From: Planctomycetaceae bacterium
Lineage (GTDB): Bacteria > Planctomycetota > Planctomycetia > Pirellulales > Pirellulaceae
NCBI GenBank assembly: GCA_002726245.1
Contig: PBSM01000245.1
Span: 1-32,341, forward strand
DNA: 32,341 bases
Reading direction: 5' to 3'
Shown here: positions 16,036-27,033 of the stretch, in pieces
Layout of the letters: each line of letters begins with the position of its first letter
How positions within the stretch are numbered: the stretch's first letter is position 1
Program-made: the position numbers and the translations under genes
Notes under the pieces: generated by a model
Database searches by the model: none
What the model was told of the DNA's origin: nothing
The model's input: the letters and a program-made list of their open reading frames with translations, nothing else

Positions 16036-17355
16036 ATGACGGCAACACATTCATTTTCGCGACGAACGATGCTCCGAGGTCTCGGTGTCAGCATGGCCTT
16101 GCCCTGGATGGAGTCGCTCGCGGTGTGGGGCGATGACTCCCCGCCGAAACCGGAAGCGGCAAGTCAAGCTCCCGTCCGTCTGGCGGTGTTGTTCTCTGGC
16201 AGCGGCTTCCATGCCGGCCATTGGTGGGCGAAGGGAGCAGGGAAGGAGATGGAACTCGGCCCGGTGCTCGAGCCGCTGACCGACTTCCGCGAAAAGCTGC
16301 TCTTCGTCAGCGGGTTGTACAACGAGCAAGCGCTCAAGGGAAACATCCACAGCTCGCAAACCGGCAATCTGCTGTCCGGTGCGCCGCTTGCCGATGGCGG
16401 CGAGATTCGCAGCGGCACTAGCTTCGACCAAGTCATCGCCCAGCGGTACGGGCGATCGACAAAAGTGCCCAGCCTCGTGCTCGGTTGCGAGCGGTCGAAT
16501 CCGGGGATTCACAAGAATTACTCGATGCTCTACAGCTCTCACATCTCTTGGAGTTCTCCGACCGCTCCGACTCCGCTGGAGCTTTACCCGGCTCTCGCGT
16601 TCGACCGGTTGTTCAAGGATCAGGCCGAGCGTGGCGAGCAAAGCGTACTCGACGCCGTGCTGGGCGAAGCGACTCGTTTCCGCAAGAAAGTCAGCCGGCG
16701 CGATCAACAAAAGCTTGACGAGTATCTCAACTCGGTCCGCGAGGTCGAACGCCGCATCGAGCAAGCCGGTCAGCAGGGCGAGTTGCAAGGTTGGCGGCCG
16801 ACGCTCGACAAGCCCAACATCCCACGACCTCCCGACGGAATCCCGCAAAACCTCGCCGACCACACGCGGTTGATGTGCGACATTCTGGTGCTGTCGTTTC
16901 AGACCGACACGACGCGCGTCTCCACGTTGAAACTCAACAACGACCACAGCTACCTGCGATTCCCCCACCTGGGCGTTGAAGTCGGACACCACGAGCTTTC
17001 GCACTCCGATCGCGGCGTCCAGTCGCCCGATTGGCTGAAGGTGAACCAGTTTTGCCTGGAACAACTCGGCTACATCGCTCGCAAGCTGGACGAGATCCAG
17101 GAAGGCGAAAGCACGGCACTCGACAACTCGATGCTGATGATATGTTCCAGCATGATGTCCGGCATTCACGACGCCACGAAGCTGCCCGTCGTGCTCCTCG
17201 GTCGCGGCGGCGGGCGACTTGAAACGGGGCGAGCACTCGACTACGGCGGCAAGCCAAACCGCAAGATGTGCAGCCTGTTCCTCTCGATGATGGACAAATG
17301 CGGTATCCACCTGAAGGAGTTCGGCGACTCGACCGAGCGTTTGGCCGAAGTGTGA
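16036..17355 (+). CDS. DUF1552 Tat-exported planctomycete protein
   Basis: 439 residues from ATG 16036, preceded by TAAGGAACAG. It has a twin-arginine-type signal (FSRRTMLRGLGVSMALPWME), then the DUF1552 pattern: VRLAVLFSGSGFHAGHWWAK, KLLFVSGLYNEQA, GNLLSGAPLADGGEI, SLVLGCERSNPGIHKNYSML and a C-terminal LLGRGGGRLETGRALDY. DUF1552 proteins normally sit beside DUF1592-type cytochrome-c proteins and are exported; their reaction is unknown. Here the HNH pair on the opposite strand separates it from its DUF1592 neighbour by about 740 bases, so the ancestral pair seems to have been split. Confidence 0.9.
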   Translation: MTATHSFSRRTMLRGLGVSMALPWMESLAVWGDDSPPKPEAASQAPVRLAVLFSGSGFHAGHWWAKGAGKEMELGPVLEPLTDFREKLLFVSGLYNEQALKGNIHSSQTGNLLSGAPLADGGEIRSGTSFDQVIAQRYGRSTKVPSLVLGCERSNPGIHKNYSMLYSSHISWSSPTAPTPLELYPALAFDRLFKDQAERGEQSVLDAVLGEATRFRKKVSRRDQQKLDEYLNSVREVERRIEQAGQQGELQGWRPTLDKPNIPRPPDGIPQNLADHTRLMCDILVLSFQTDTTRVSTLKLNNDHSYLRFPHLGVEVGHHELSHSDRGVQSPDWLKVNQFCLEQLGYIARKLDEIQEGESTALDNSMLMICSSMMSGIHDATKLPVVLLGRGGGRLETGRALDYGGKPNRKMCSLFLSMMDKCGIHLKEFGDSTERLAEV

Positions 17356-17504
17356 TATCACGATCGACGGATCAACGAGTACAGCTTCGCCTTTTGAGCG
17401 TTCGCGACTGGAGTTCGGTGAGGCCAGGTGCACCCGGTCGTCCGCGAAGACGCAACTCGCATATCCTGACCACTACTACTCTCCAATCGGCAGTGTTCAT
17501 TCGG
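17356..17504. other. Short intergenic region upstream of the glycosidase operon
   Basis: These 149 bases separate DUF1552 from the sialidase-like gene. A frame in phase with the downstream gene is open back to 17268, but it overlaps DUF1552 and has Arg/Pro-rich out-of-frame composition. The promoter of the three-gene operon may lie here; no clear boxes are visible. Confidence 0.3.
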
Positions 17505-18746
17505 ATGTCAGACGCCTCGCTTCTGTCGATCGCTCTTGCGTTGCTGCTGGCAGAGCCGTGCGCTGCGCAGTGGGAGCCGCACCAGGTTGAGCAGCTCAAT
17601 GGTCAGGCGGATCGGATCACATCGCCAGCCAAGATTCAGATTGTCTCGCGCGATTGGGAACTGGGCGCCGTTCATTACCCCTACTTGGTCCATCTGCCGG
17701 ACAAGAACAGTCTGTTGCTGTTGGTCAACTGGGGCGAGAAACCTCACAACAAGGCAGGCGTCAGCATGAGCCACGATGCTGGGCGGAGTTGGACGAAGCC
17801 GAGGCTCGTTGTGGATTCGTGGGCGGTCGGGTTGACGTCGCTGGGGGACGGCAATCTCCTGCTGGTTTCGCAGAAGAGTGTCACGGGGCCGAGCGATACT
17901 TACCATTTCAGCCGCGACTACGGCGAGACCTGGACGGAATCGGTTGCGGCTCCCGGATACCAGGGCGACAAGCCGTTTTACGAAGACTCGCAGTTTCTGG
18001 TCGATCGCAATTCCCGCACAGGCGAGGTGTCGCGGCTATGGGCTACTGGCAAAGCGCCGGGCAAGGCGTGCCTGTTGCGGCACACTGATGATGGCGGGCG
18101 AACGTGGAGTCCTCTTCGGTACATTCCGCAATGGGGACGCACGGGTGAAATCGTGCTGCACCGCGCGGGCAACGGCAACCTGATCGCAGCCTGTCGAACG
18201 AACATCCCACGATTTGTCGATGGGAAGATCGACCATTGGAGCGGACTCGGCGTGTCGCTCTCGGCCGACAACGGGAAGAGTTGGTCGGACGTCGGCGAAA
18301 ACATCCTCTATGCCTGGGGCCGGCACCTGTCGAGCCTGGTGACGCTGCCGGGCGGCCACATCGTGCTCACTTACGTTGTGCGGCAAGGCTACAAGGATGC
18401 GGCGGACGGGTTGCCGCAGTTCGGGATCGAGGCGGTGGTGAGTCGAGACTATGGGAAGAGCTGGGACCTCGATCACCGTTATCTGCTGGCCGTGTGGAAA
18501 GGCGATCGCAAGGGGCCGAACGCCTGGCGGGCCAGCGGTCAGCGCACCGCCACGGTGCTGTTGCCCGACGGGTCTCTCGTCACAGCTTTCGGAGCCTGGT
18601 ATCGCAACATCGCCCTGGTCCGCTGGCGCACCCACGACCAGCAACTAACCTCCGACACCACGATCGCCGACGCGTCTTGGGACTCCGACGCCAGGAACCT
18701 GTTCGCCCCGAAGATCTCCCGTTACGCAATCACGGACGCAGAATGA
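17505..18746 (+). CDS. Secreted BNR/Asp-box sialidase-like protein
   Basis: 413 residues from ATG 17505, where a signal peptide begins (MSDASLLSIALALLLAEPCA). Asp boxes are visible as SHDAGRSW, SRDYGETW, TDDGGRTW, SADNGKSW and SRDYGKSW, spaced as in a six-bladed propeller. The ends of blades contain the DGSLVTAFG-type strand. It is likely an exo-sialidase or a related glycoside hydrolase/lyase acting outside the cytoplasm; the sequence alone does not fix the sugar. Its TGA overlaps the ATG of the next gene (ATGA at 18743-18746), so the two are translationally coupled. It is only distantly like the protein at 2037-3287, so not a recent duplicate. Confidence 0.8.
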   Translation: MSDASLLSIALALLLAEPCAAQWEPHQVEQLNGQADRITSPAKIQIVSRDWELGAVHYPYLVHLPDKNSLLLLVNWGEKPHNKAGVSMSHDAGRSWTKPRLVVDSWAVGLTSLGDGNLLLVSQKSVTGPSDTYHFSRDYGETWTESVAAPGYQGDKPFYEDSQFLVDRNSRTGEVSRLWATGKAPGKACLLRHTDDGGRTWSPLRYIPQWGRTGEIVLHRAGNGNLIAACRTNIPRFVDGKIDHWSGLGVSLSADNGKSWSDVGENILYAWGRHLSSLVTLPGGHIVLTYVVRQGYKDAADGLPQFGIEAVVSRDYGKSWDLDHRYLLAVWKGDRKGPNAWRASGQRTATVLLPDGSLVTAFGAWYRNIALVRWRTHDQQLTSDTTIADASWDSDARNLFAPKISRYAITDAE

Positions 18747-21277
18747 ACATCGAGCATCCAACGTCATTAGTGGTTCTTTCTCGTTGTTTCGATGTGCCTC
18801 GACTTCTAACGCGATGGTCACTGCTACTCCTGTTACTTGCCCTGCCCCGTCCTCTCGCTGGCTTGGCTCAGGAGCCGCTGGATGCGGACATCGACTACAA
18901 GTCGCTCGTTTCTCAGGCAGACCTGATCTATGAGGCTCCGGTCAAGCGTCCCGTCGAAGGGCTGCCGATTGGAAACGGCCGGATGGGATCGCTGGTCTGG
19001 ACGAGCCCTGGGGCCGTGCATTTTCAGATCAACCGCAACGACGTCTTCGCCGTCAATCGTAACCATGCGGGTGCGCAGTCTGGCCCGAACGATTACTGCG
19101 GAGGTTGTGCCGGCGCGGTTGTCGAATTGGGCGGCACACCTCTCCAGGCTGGTCCCGCTTTCCAACAACGACTCTCGTTGTTCGACGCGGAATCGCACAT
19201 CACCGGTGACGCGATCCGTATGCGCTGCTTCGTTGCGTCCCACGCGGATGTGCTCGTGCTGGAGATCGACGACCGGCGCGACGAACCACAACCCATTCGT
19301 GTGAAGCTGGCGATGTGGCGTGCGCCCGAGGTCATCACCGGTGGGCACTCTGCACGATATCAGTTTCGGGAATCAAACGGCGACTTGGCGATCTTGCAGG
19401 CCTTCTCGGAAAAGGACCATCACTGCGAATCGGCGGTCGCGATTCGCATGCAGAACGAACAGACGAAGATCCAGCAGGCCGATGAACGAATTTGCACCAT
19501 GATCGCGCCGGCAAAACGAGGCAAGCGACTCATCTTCATAACTAGCGCGGCGTTGCTGGATGATGACCAGACGAAGGAAACGAACGACCCGGCCGCTGAT
19601 TCGCTCGCGATTCTGCAAATCATCGAACAATGCTCCTACGATGACTTGAAGAAGGAGCATGTGCTCTGGTGGCGCCGGTTCTGGTCGCGGACTTTCGTTC
19701 GTCTGTCGAGCGATGACGGTGCGGCCCAGGCGGCGCAAGCTTGGCGATACCGGCACTTGTATTACATGGCCAGTTCGTCACGAGGCAAACTGCCTCCGAA
19801 ATGGAATGCTTCGTTATTCGCCACCGAGGGAGACAAGCGGCAATGGGGTGCGCAGTTCTGGGTCTGGACGACGGAGATGCTTCACTTTCCTTTGCCGAAG
19901 GCCGACGCGATCGATCTCATGGATCCGTATTTCGATATGTACATCAGCCAGTTGCCGAGGGCCAAAAAGGCGGCGCGGCAGCGTTGGGGCTCGCGCGGTG
20001 CTTACTTCCCAGAAACGACGGCGTTCGATGGCCCGACGGTCTTGCCCGATGACGTGGCCGCCGAGTTTCAAGATGTCCTGCTGGGCCGAAAGAAACATAC
20101 GGAACTGTCCCAACAGGCTCAGGACCTGCTGCGGTACGACAGCCACCTGCGAGTGGTCTCATTCCATCCTCGCGAAGGCCGATACACCTGGATCAGTCAC
20201 GTTGCCTCGTCTGGCAGCGAGTTGGCAGCGCAGGCCTGGTGGCGGTATCGCTACACCGGAGATAAGCAGTGGCTTCGCACTCACGCTTATCCGTTGTTGA
20301 AGGGAACGGTCGAGTTCTATCGCGGCCTCGTCAAGAAGGGTGAAGACAGTCGCTATCACATTTCGGGCACGCACGCGCACGAGGACTTCTGGGGCGTCAA
20401 GGACAGCATCATGGACCTGGCTGCCATTCGCGGAACCGTCCCGCTGGCGATTCGCGGTGCCGAGATTCTTGATATCGATTCTGATCTGCGCGGAAAGTGG
20501 AAAGAGTTGCTGGACAATCTGGCTCCCTATCCAATGGGCCGCGATCCACAGGCGCAAGCATTAAGCGGCGGCGTGCTGGCCGACGATGTCTGGGCCGCGG
20601 GTCACCTCGGCGATGTCGATGGCCAGCACAATCCGGAAGACGTCTGGCTCAACCCGGTCTTTCCGTTCGAAGACTGGACTCTGGAAACTCGCGACGCTGC
20701 CGTTGACAAAATCGTGCAGAAGACGCTCGACCTTGCCCCGCGGCACAGAACGGTCCTGAGCGGCGCCGGACTCAGCACAGCCATCCGCACACCGATTGCA
20801 GTCGTGCGGGCAGGACGCGGCGAAGAACTGCCGGACTTGCTGGCGCGCTACTACGCTGCGTTCTCGCCTTTGGCAAATGGCATGAGTCAGTTCGAAGGAC
20901 CAACGGCTCCCTCAATCGAACACCTGGGACTCCTCTCGACGACGTTACAGGACGCGCTTGTGCAGAGCGTCTCGCCACGACCGGGCGAGCCCGAAATCAT
21001 TCGCGTCTTTCCCGCGTGGCCACGTCAGTGGCAGGCGTCGTTCCGTCTGCTGGTGCGTGGCGGGTTTCTGGTCTCAGCCTCCATCCGCGATGGCGAGATC
21101 GAGTCTGTCGATATCCATTCGGGACGAGGAGAACCGTGCCGGCTGCGAAACTCCTGGGGAAGGCCCTGCCAGATCAGCGAATCGGATGGCGACACCCAGC
21201 TCCTATCGGGCGACATCCTTCAATTCAATACCCAACCCGGTAGGAACTACAGCGTCGTTCCCAAGCACCTAAAGTAG
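18743..21277 (+). CDS. DUF5703 / GH95-like (alpha/alpha)6 glycoside hydrolase
   Basis: 844 residues from ATG 18743. The frame is open much further upstream (to 18236), but that stretch is the shifted frame of the sialidase-like gene. A hydrophobic signal (LLTRWSLLLLLLALPRPLAG) follows the start. The N-terminal beta domain opens with EGLPIGNGRMGSLVWTSPG and FQINRNDVFAVNRNH, the hallmark of the DUF5703_N/GH95 type. The centre and C-terminus form an (alpha/alpha)6 barrel: QWGAQFWVWTTEMLHFPLPK, HISGTHAHEDFWGVKDSIMD, PRPGEPEIIRVFPAWP, and a beta C-terminal domain (LLVRGGFLVSASIRDGEIES). GH95 enzymes remove fucose or related sugars; DUF5703 members lack a proven substrate. It is the middle gene of an operon with a sialidase-like and a TIM-barrel protein. 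Confidence 0.8.
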   Translation: MNIEHPTSLVVLSRCFDVPRLLTRWSLLLLLLALPRPLAGLAQEPLDADIDYKSLVSQADLIYEAPVKRPVEGLPIGNGRMGSLVWTSPGAVHFQINRNDVFAVNRNHAGAQSGPNDYCGGCAGAVVELGGTPLQAGPAFQQRLSLFDAESHITGDAIRMRCFVASHADVLVLEIDDRRDEPQPIRVKLAMWRAPEVITGGHSARYQFRESNGDLAILQAFSEKDHHCESAVAIRMQNEQTKIQQADERICTMIAPAKRGKRLIFITSAALLDDDQTKETNDPAADSLAILQIIEQCSYDDLKKEHVLWWRRFWSRTFVRLSSDDGAAQAAQAWRYRHLYYMASSSRGKLPPKWNASLFATEGDKRQWGAQFWVWTTEMLHFPLPKADAIDLMDPYFDMYISQLPRAKKAARQRWGSRGAYFPETTAFDGPTVLPDDVAAEFQDVLLGRKKHTELSQQAQDLLRYDSHLRVVSFHPREGRYTWISHVASSGSELAAQAWWRYRYTGDKQWLRTHAYPLLKGTVEFYRGLVKKGEDSRYHISGTHAHEDFWGVKDSIMDLAAIRGTVPLAIRGAEILDIDSDLRGKWKELLDNLAPYPMGRDPQAQALSGGVLADDVWAAGHLGDVDGQHNPEDVWLNPVFPFEDWTLETRDAAVDKIVQKTLDLAPRHRTVLSGAGLSTAIRTPIAVVRAGRGEELPDLLARYYAAFSPLANGMSQFEGPTAPSIEHLGLLSTTLQDALVQSVSPRPGEPEIIRVFPAWPRQWQASFRLLVRGGFLVSASIRDGEIESVDIHSGRGEPCRLRNSWGRPCQISESDGDTQLLSGDILQFNTQPGRNYSVVPKHLK

Positions 21278-21319
21278 TCCAACCATGAGAAGGGTCAACT
21301 AAGTGACTGCGAGGATCGC

Positions 21320-23419
21320 ATGGCAGTATATGTTGAAAAGCCAATTGTAGCCGCCGTTGTATTGCTGGCGTTTTCGCAAGTCGCATCGCGAGCCGTCTGT
21401 CAGGGGGCTGACGGCACAGGAGGTCAGGTCACGTTTTGGGTTACCGCAGATTCACTGATGCCGGCGTGGGGGTTTTATCCTCTCAGCCAGACTTATGGCG
21501 AAACCAAGCCACTCGGCCAGTGGGCGGCGTGGTGTGCGGCAGGCAACGATGGCCAGTTGACGTGGGTCGCGGAGTTTCCCCGCGACGACGATTATCAGGT
21601 TTGGGTGCGACAGTATGGCGGCTACGGCAAAGTCGAAGTTTCGGTGGACGAGCGACTGGTGTCGGGTGGAGTGGGCGGACCCGGTGGCGGACGCTACGTC
21701 TGGAATCACGCAGGTCACATCGCGGTGAGTAAGGGGCGGCATCACGTCGATCTCGCGGTTTCGCGGGGTATGTTCGATGCCGTGCTGTTCACGACAAACG
21801 GTGACGTTAAACCTGCCGACGATACGCTTCCGAAAACAGTTGAGAAGCCAACGCAGCGGGCATTGCGGACCTACCGAGACGATGCTCATTTGGCTTCCGC
21901 GGCAGGCGAACGTGGCTTTGTTGTCGGCCGCGCGACGGCGTACGAACTGGCGCTATACGACTGGCTTCCCGCCAGGTCCGGTCAGGATCAGCTTGACGGC
22001 TTGCGTCTGTGGGGAGCCGCGGGTCAATACATCAACGGGACATTTGCCATCCGCGCCGTAAAGGACCTCGGAGAGCTGACCGTTTCGTTGGGTCAATTGA
22101 CCGGTCCGGACAACACAACCATCAAATCGTCCGACATCGACGTGCGTGTGGTTCACGTGCGCGAGCGAAAGAACTCCTTGTTTCGCCCCAGCCGTACGCG
22201 TCTGCTTGTTCCAGAACTCTTGCTGCGCGACGATCGCACGAGCTTGCCGCCCAAGGGCAAGCAAGGTGGATTCGGCGGCGGACGATGCGTAACGAGGATT
22301 CCGGCGCATCAAAGCCGGCAGTTTTGGTTCACCGTACACATTCCCGACAAATCGCCGCCCGGCATGTATCGCGGCGAGGTTTCCATCTCTAGAAGTTCGT
22401 CACGACAACTCCCCGTCGAGTTGGAAGTGCTTCCGGTCAAGTTGCGACCTGCGGAAGGATACTACGCGATTTATCACCGCAGCCAACCGACCGATCCTGA
22501 CCGACCACACTACGTTTCCCCAGAACGTTATCTGGCGGAATTGCAGGACCACGTGCGGCATGGGTTGAACGCGGCGACGCTTTACGGCGGTTATTCAACC
22601 CTGGACCTCGCCCGCCGCGCCGGCATGTCGAAAGCTCCGTGCCTGATGCACTGGCCCAGTGGCGATGCCAAGGAACAGGTGACCGCCGCGAAGAAGATGG
22701 GATTTGAAGACCTTTACTATTACGGCGTTGATGAACCGAACAAACCGGAGCAGATCGAGCGTTGCCGAAAGGAGGCCGAGCGACGACAGCGGGCGGACTT
22801 GCACATGTTCACGGCCATCAACAGCAAGACTGCCCAAACGGCGACACGGGATTTCATCGACCGTCCCGTTTACAACATTTATGTCTTCAGCGGCAAAAAC
22901 AATGCCGAGGTGATGTACGTCCGCGAAAGAGGTTTTCGCCCCATCTCCTATTGGGTCACCGCCACGACTTATCCCTTGCCATACCGAGCCCTCACTGGGC
23001 TGTACAACAAGGCCTGCGGCTACCAAGGCTCCAGTCCGTGGGCGTATCAGGATTACGCCGACAATCGCCTTTATGATCCTGGCCAGCCGGCTCACAAAGT
23101 CGCCTACCCTGACGAATTCGGCAAGCCGATTCCGACACTGGCCTGGGAAGCGCACCGCGCGGGTATCGACGACGTTCGCTACCTGGAAGCTCTTGATCGA
23201 GCGATTGCCGCAGCCCGCGAGCGACTCAAACAACCGGATCCACCACGGGGACTCTCCGCGGCGATTGATGAAGCTCGTGGCGTTCGAAAACAGGATTTCG
23301 AATCGATCGATGGCCGCTGGTTTGAGTATTTATGTCGCCTTCGCCCCGGCGATCTTGACAAAACTCGCCGCTCACTCGCAGACGCGACGGTGCGGCTCAA
23401 TCTGTCACTGGGGAAGTAA
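21320..23419 (+). CDS. Secreted TIM-barrel glycoside-hydrolase-like protein (DUF4091-like)
   Basis: 699 residues from ATG 21320, with a GAGG about nine bases upstream and a signal peptide (IVAAVVLLAFSQVASRAVC). Residues about 40-155 look like a carbohydrate-binding beta-sandwich (DYQVWVRQYGGYGKVEVSVD). A second beta domain spans about 190-370. The C-terminal barrel, about 385-690, has the features of planctomycete glycoside-hydrolase-like proteins: DLYYYGVDEPNKPEQIERC with an acidic pair, SSPWAYQDYADNRLYDP and AHRAGIDDVRYLEALDRAI, as in DUF4091. The probable job is hydrolysis of a polysaccharide or glycoside outside the cell; the substrate is unknown. It follows the GH95-like gene after 42 bases and ends at an 8-bp hairpin. 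Confidence 0.75.
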   Translation: MAVYVEKPIVAAVVLLAFSQVASRAVCQGADGTGGQVTFWVTADSLMPAWGFYPLSQTYGETKPLGQWAAWCAAGNDGQLTWVAEFPRDDDYQVWVRQYGGYGKVEVSVDERLVSGGVGGPGGGRYVWNHAGHIAVSKGRHHVDLAVSRGMFDAVLFTTNGDVKPADDTLPKTVEKPTQRALRTYRDDAHLASAAGERGFVVGRATAYELALYDWLPARSGQDQLDGLRLWGAAGQYINGTFAIRAVKDLGELTVSLGQLTGPDNTTIKSSDIDVRVVHVRERKNSLFRPSRTRLLVPELLLRDDRTSLPPKGKQGGFGGGRCVTRIPAHQSRQFWFTVHIPDKSPPGMYRGEVSISRSSSRQLPVELEVLPVKLRPAEGYYAIYHRSQPTDPDRPHYVSPERYLAELQDHVRHGLNAATLYGGYSTLDLARRAGMSKAPCLMHWPSGDAKEQVTAAKKMGFEDLYYYGVDEPNKPEQIERCRKEAERRQRADLHMFTAINSKTAQTATRDFIDRPVYNIYVFSGKNNAEVMYVRERGFRPISYWVTATTYPLPYRALTGLYNKACGYQGSSPWAYQDYADNRLYDPGQPAHKVAYPDEFGKPIPTLAWEAHRAGIDDVRYLEALDRAIAAARERLKQPDPPRGLSAAIDEARGVRKQDFESIDGRWFEYLCRLRPGDLDKTRRSLADATVRLNLSLGK

Positions 23420-23439
23420 GAACATCGAACTTCCAACAA

Positions 23440-23460
23440 ATCATGCGTTCCACGCATGAT
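23440..23460. terminator. Putative bidirectional hairpin
   Basis: A perfect 8-bp stem, ATCATGCG (23440-23447) and CGCATGAT (23453-23460), with loop TTCCA. It lies 20 bases after the TIM-barrel gene and at the end of the convergent truncated gene. No long T-tract follows, so terminator function is inferred from position. Confidence 0.5.
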
Positions 23461-23776
23461 ATCTGATCATCACTGCGGGATTGCGATAAGGCTTGAAATC
23501 AACATGCTTGCCGAGCATGCTCTTCGCGGACTCGAATGTCGTGCCGCTTGAGTCGGCGACCGCCACGCTGGATACGGAACTACTGTTTGCGATCGCAGGA
23601 AAGTAGATGCCGAGATGCGGTCCGCCTTGCTGAGTGATCACGCCCGCCCGAATCTCGTTCCGAGGCTCTGTATCGCTGGACGCCGCGGAATCGTCGGCGT
23701 GACTCGGATGCAGCAGATTCGCGAAAACGAGCAGCAGAATACTCGCCATGCGACCGGTCAGGAAGCAACGTTTCAT
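23441..23776 (-). pseudogene. Truncated exported Gfo/Idh/MocA-like N-terminal fragment
   Basis: An open frame of 111 residues from ATG 23776 with a good signal peptide (MASILLLVFANLLHPSHADD). The following stretch, EIRAGVITQQGGPHLGIYFP then SSVAVADSSGTTFESAKSML, has the beta-alpha-beta order of the Rossmann half of Gfo/Idh/MocA oxidoreductases. The frame ends after YRNPAVMIR and YHAWNA, before the conserved EKP and catalytic-domain segments, so only about a quarter of the usual 380-430 residues remains. The Gly-rich loop is also degenerate (TQQGGPH). It may be a remnant left after deletion, and less likely a small secreted protein. It is divergent from the fuller but broken Gfo/Idh/MocA gene at 23862. 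Confidence 0.5.
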
Positions 23777-23861
23777 GTTCCGACTCTATATAATGACGCG
23801 GCGGCTAATCGTGGTTGTAGTCCCGCAATCAAACACTGTAAGTATGGAGTCATCGCACGCC

Positions 23862-25184
23862 ATGAACCAGCAAGACCGCAGAACATTTCTGAAACAGACG
23901 GGCACTGGGGTTGCTGGCGTTGGGGTTGCCAGCGCGGCCGTGTTAACTTCGTCGAGTCCAAGTGCGAAAGCTCAGGGGGCAAATGAGCGCGTGAATGTCG
24001 GCTTGATTGGATGCGGTGGCCGGGGAATCCAAGTGGCCAGGGCGATCGGCTCGCAGGACGACGCGGTCGTGCGATATGTTTGCGACCCGGACAGCACACG
24101 CGCGACCAAAGCCAAGGACAACGCGGGCGCCGCTCACGCCGTATCGGACCTGCGGCGGATTCTTGACGACAGATCGATCGACGCCGTTGTCATTGCCGCG
24201 TGCGATCACTGGCACGCTCCAGCCGCCATCCTGGCGTGTGAAGCCGGAAAGCACGTCTACGTGGAAAAGCCGTGTTCACACAGTGTGCACGAAGGCCGGT
24301 TGATGATCGACGCGGCTCGCAGAAACAAACGCGTCATGTAGCACGGCACGCAAAGTCGTTCCAAAGCAACGACCACGGCAGCGATGCAAATGTTGCGCGA
24401 AGGCGTGATCGGTGATGTCCTGGTTGCCAAACACATCAACAGCCAGAAGCGAGCCAACATTGGGCAACGAAAACCTTCACCGGTCCCCGATCACATCGAC
24501 TATGACCTGTGGGTCGGACCGGCCGAGTGGCGGCCGTACCAGTCCAACTACGTGCATTATCACTGGCACTGGTTCTACAACTTCGGGACCGGCGACATTG
24601 GAAACGACGGCGTGCACGGGATCGACGTGGCTCGATGGGGTCTGGGAGTCGAAACGCATCCGAGTTTCGTGGCTGGCTATGGCTCGAAGCTGTACTTTGA
24701 CGACGATCAGGAGTTTCCCGACAGCTATCAAATGACTTTTGAATATCCTGCTGACGGGACCGTCGGAAAAAAACGAGTGCTCGTGTACGAACAACGCATC
24801 TGGGCGCCTTATCGTGAGGACGAAGCCGGAACTCACACGGTCTTCTATGGGACACAGGGCATAATGAAGTTCACCGCATCGGGCGTGAAACTGTTCGGCC
24901 CGAAGAATGAACCTCGCACGATCGACGCGTTTCCTGAAGACCGCGAGGATGCGCATCAGCGCAACTTCCTTGATGCCATTCGAACGGACAAGCCGCTCAA
25001 TGCCGGGATCGAAGTTGGCCATCTGTCATCGACGTTGTGCCACCTGGGCAACATCGTGTCCCGCACCGGCCGATCCGTGAAGTTTGAGCCGTCATCGGAA
25101 CAGATCGTCGGTGACGAACAAGCCAACGCGCTGACCCGCCGCGAATACCGGAAAGACCATTGGGCGAAGCCTGCCGAAGCGTGA
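23862..25184 (+). pseudogene. Tat-exported Gfo/Idh/MocA oxidoreductase interrupted by an in-frame TAG
   Basis: From ATG 23862 (GGAG 12 bases upstream) the frame encodes a twin-arginine signal (QQDRRTFLKQTGTGVAGVGV), the dinucleotide loop VGLIGCGGRGIQVARAI, then AACDHWHAPAAILACEAGKH, VYVEKPCSHSV and RRNKRVM. It stops at TAG 24339-24341 (codon 160). The same frame continues HGTQSRSKATTTAAMQMLRE, a motif whose relatives read V-Q-H-G-T-Q-x-R, so CAG (Gln) most simply became TAG. Downstream the substrate-binding half is complete to 25184, with WHWFYNFGTGDIGNDGVHGI, DVARWG and GTQGIMKF. Without the stop the protein has 440 residues, the normal size. The family oxidises or epimerises sugars or glycosides with bound NAD(P). 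The upstream part alone would be inactive. Confidence 0.85.
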
Positions 25185-25227
25185 GGTGTCGTCGAAGGCC
25201 CTTAACGAGGGTCGAATGCTCAAGTAG

Positions 25228-27030
<1,803 letters not shown>

Positions 27031-27033
27031 GCC

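Noticed and set aside
16051..17433. 460-codon open frame on the minus strand opposite DUF1552
   Set aside because: Its composition is that of a complementary-frame shadow (many Val/Ala/Arg/Gln, no motif, no signal, no ribosome binding site), while the plus strand carries an unmistakable DUF1552 protein.
18236..18742. Upstream extension of the GH95-like frame
   Set aside because: It overlaps the coding sequence of the sialidase-like gene in another frame and is Arg/Gly-rich without motif; the ATGA overlap and signal peptide at 18743 mark the true start.
24339..24341. TAG read as pyrrolysine or a recoded amino acid
   Set aside because: Relatives have Gln, CAG-to-TAG is a one-base change, no recoding machinery is visible, and other frames in the window, such as the GH95-like gene and the aminotransferase, end with ordinary TAG stops.
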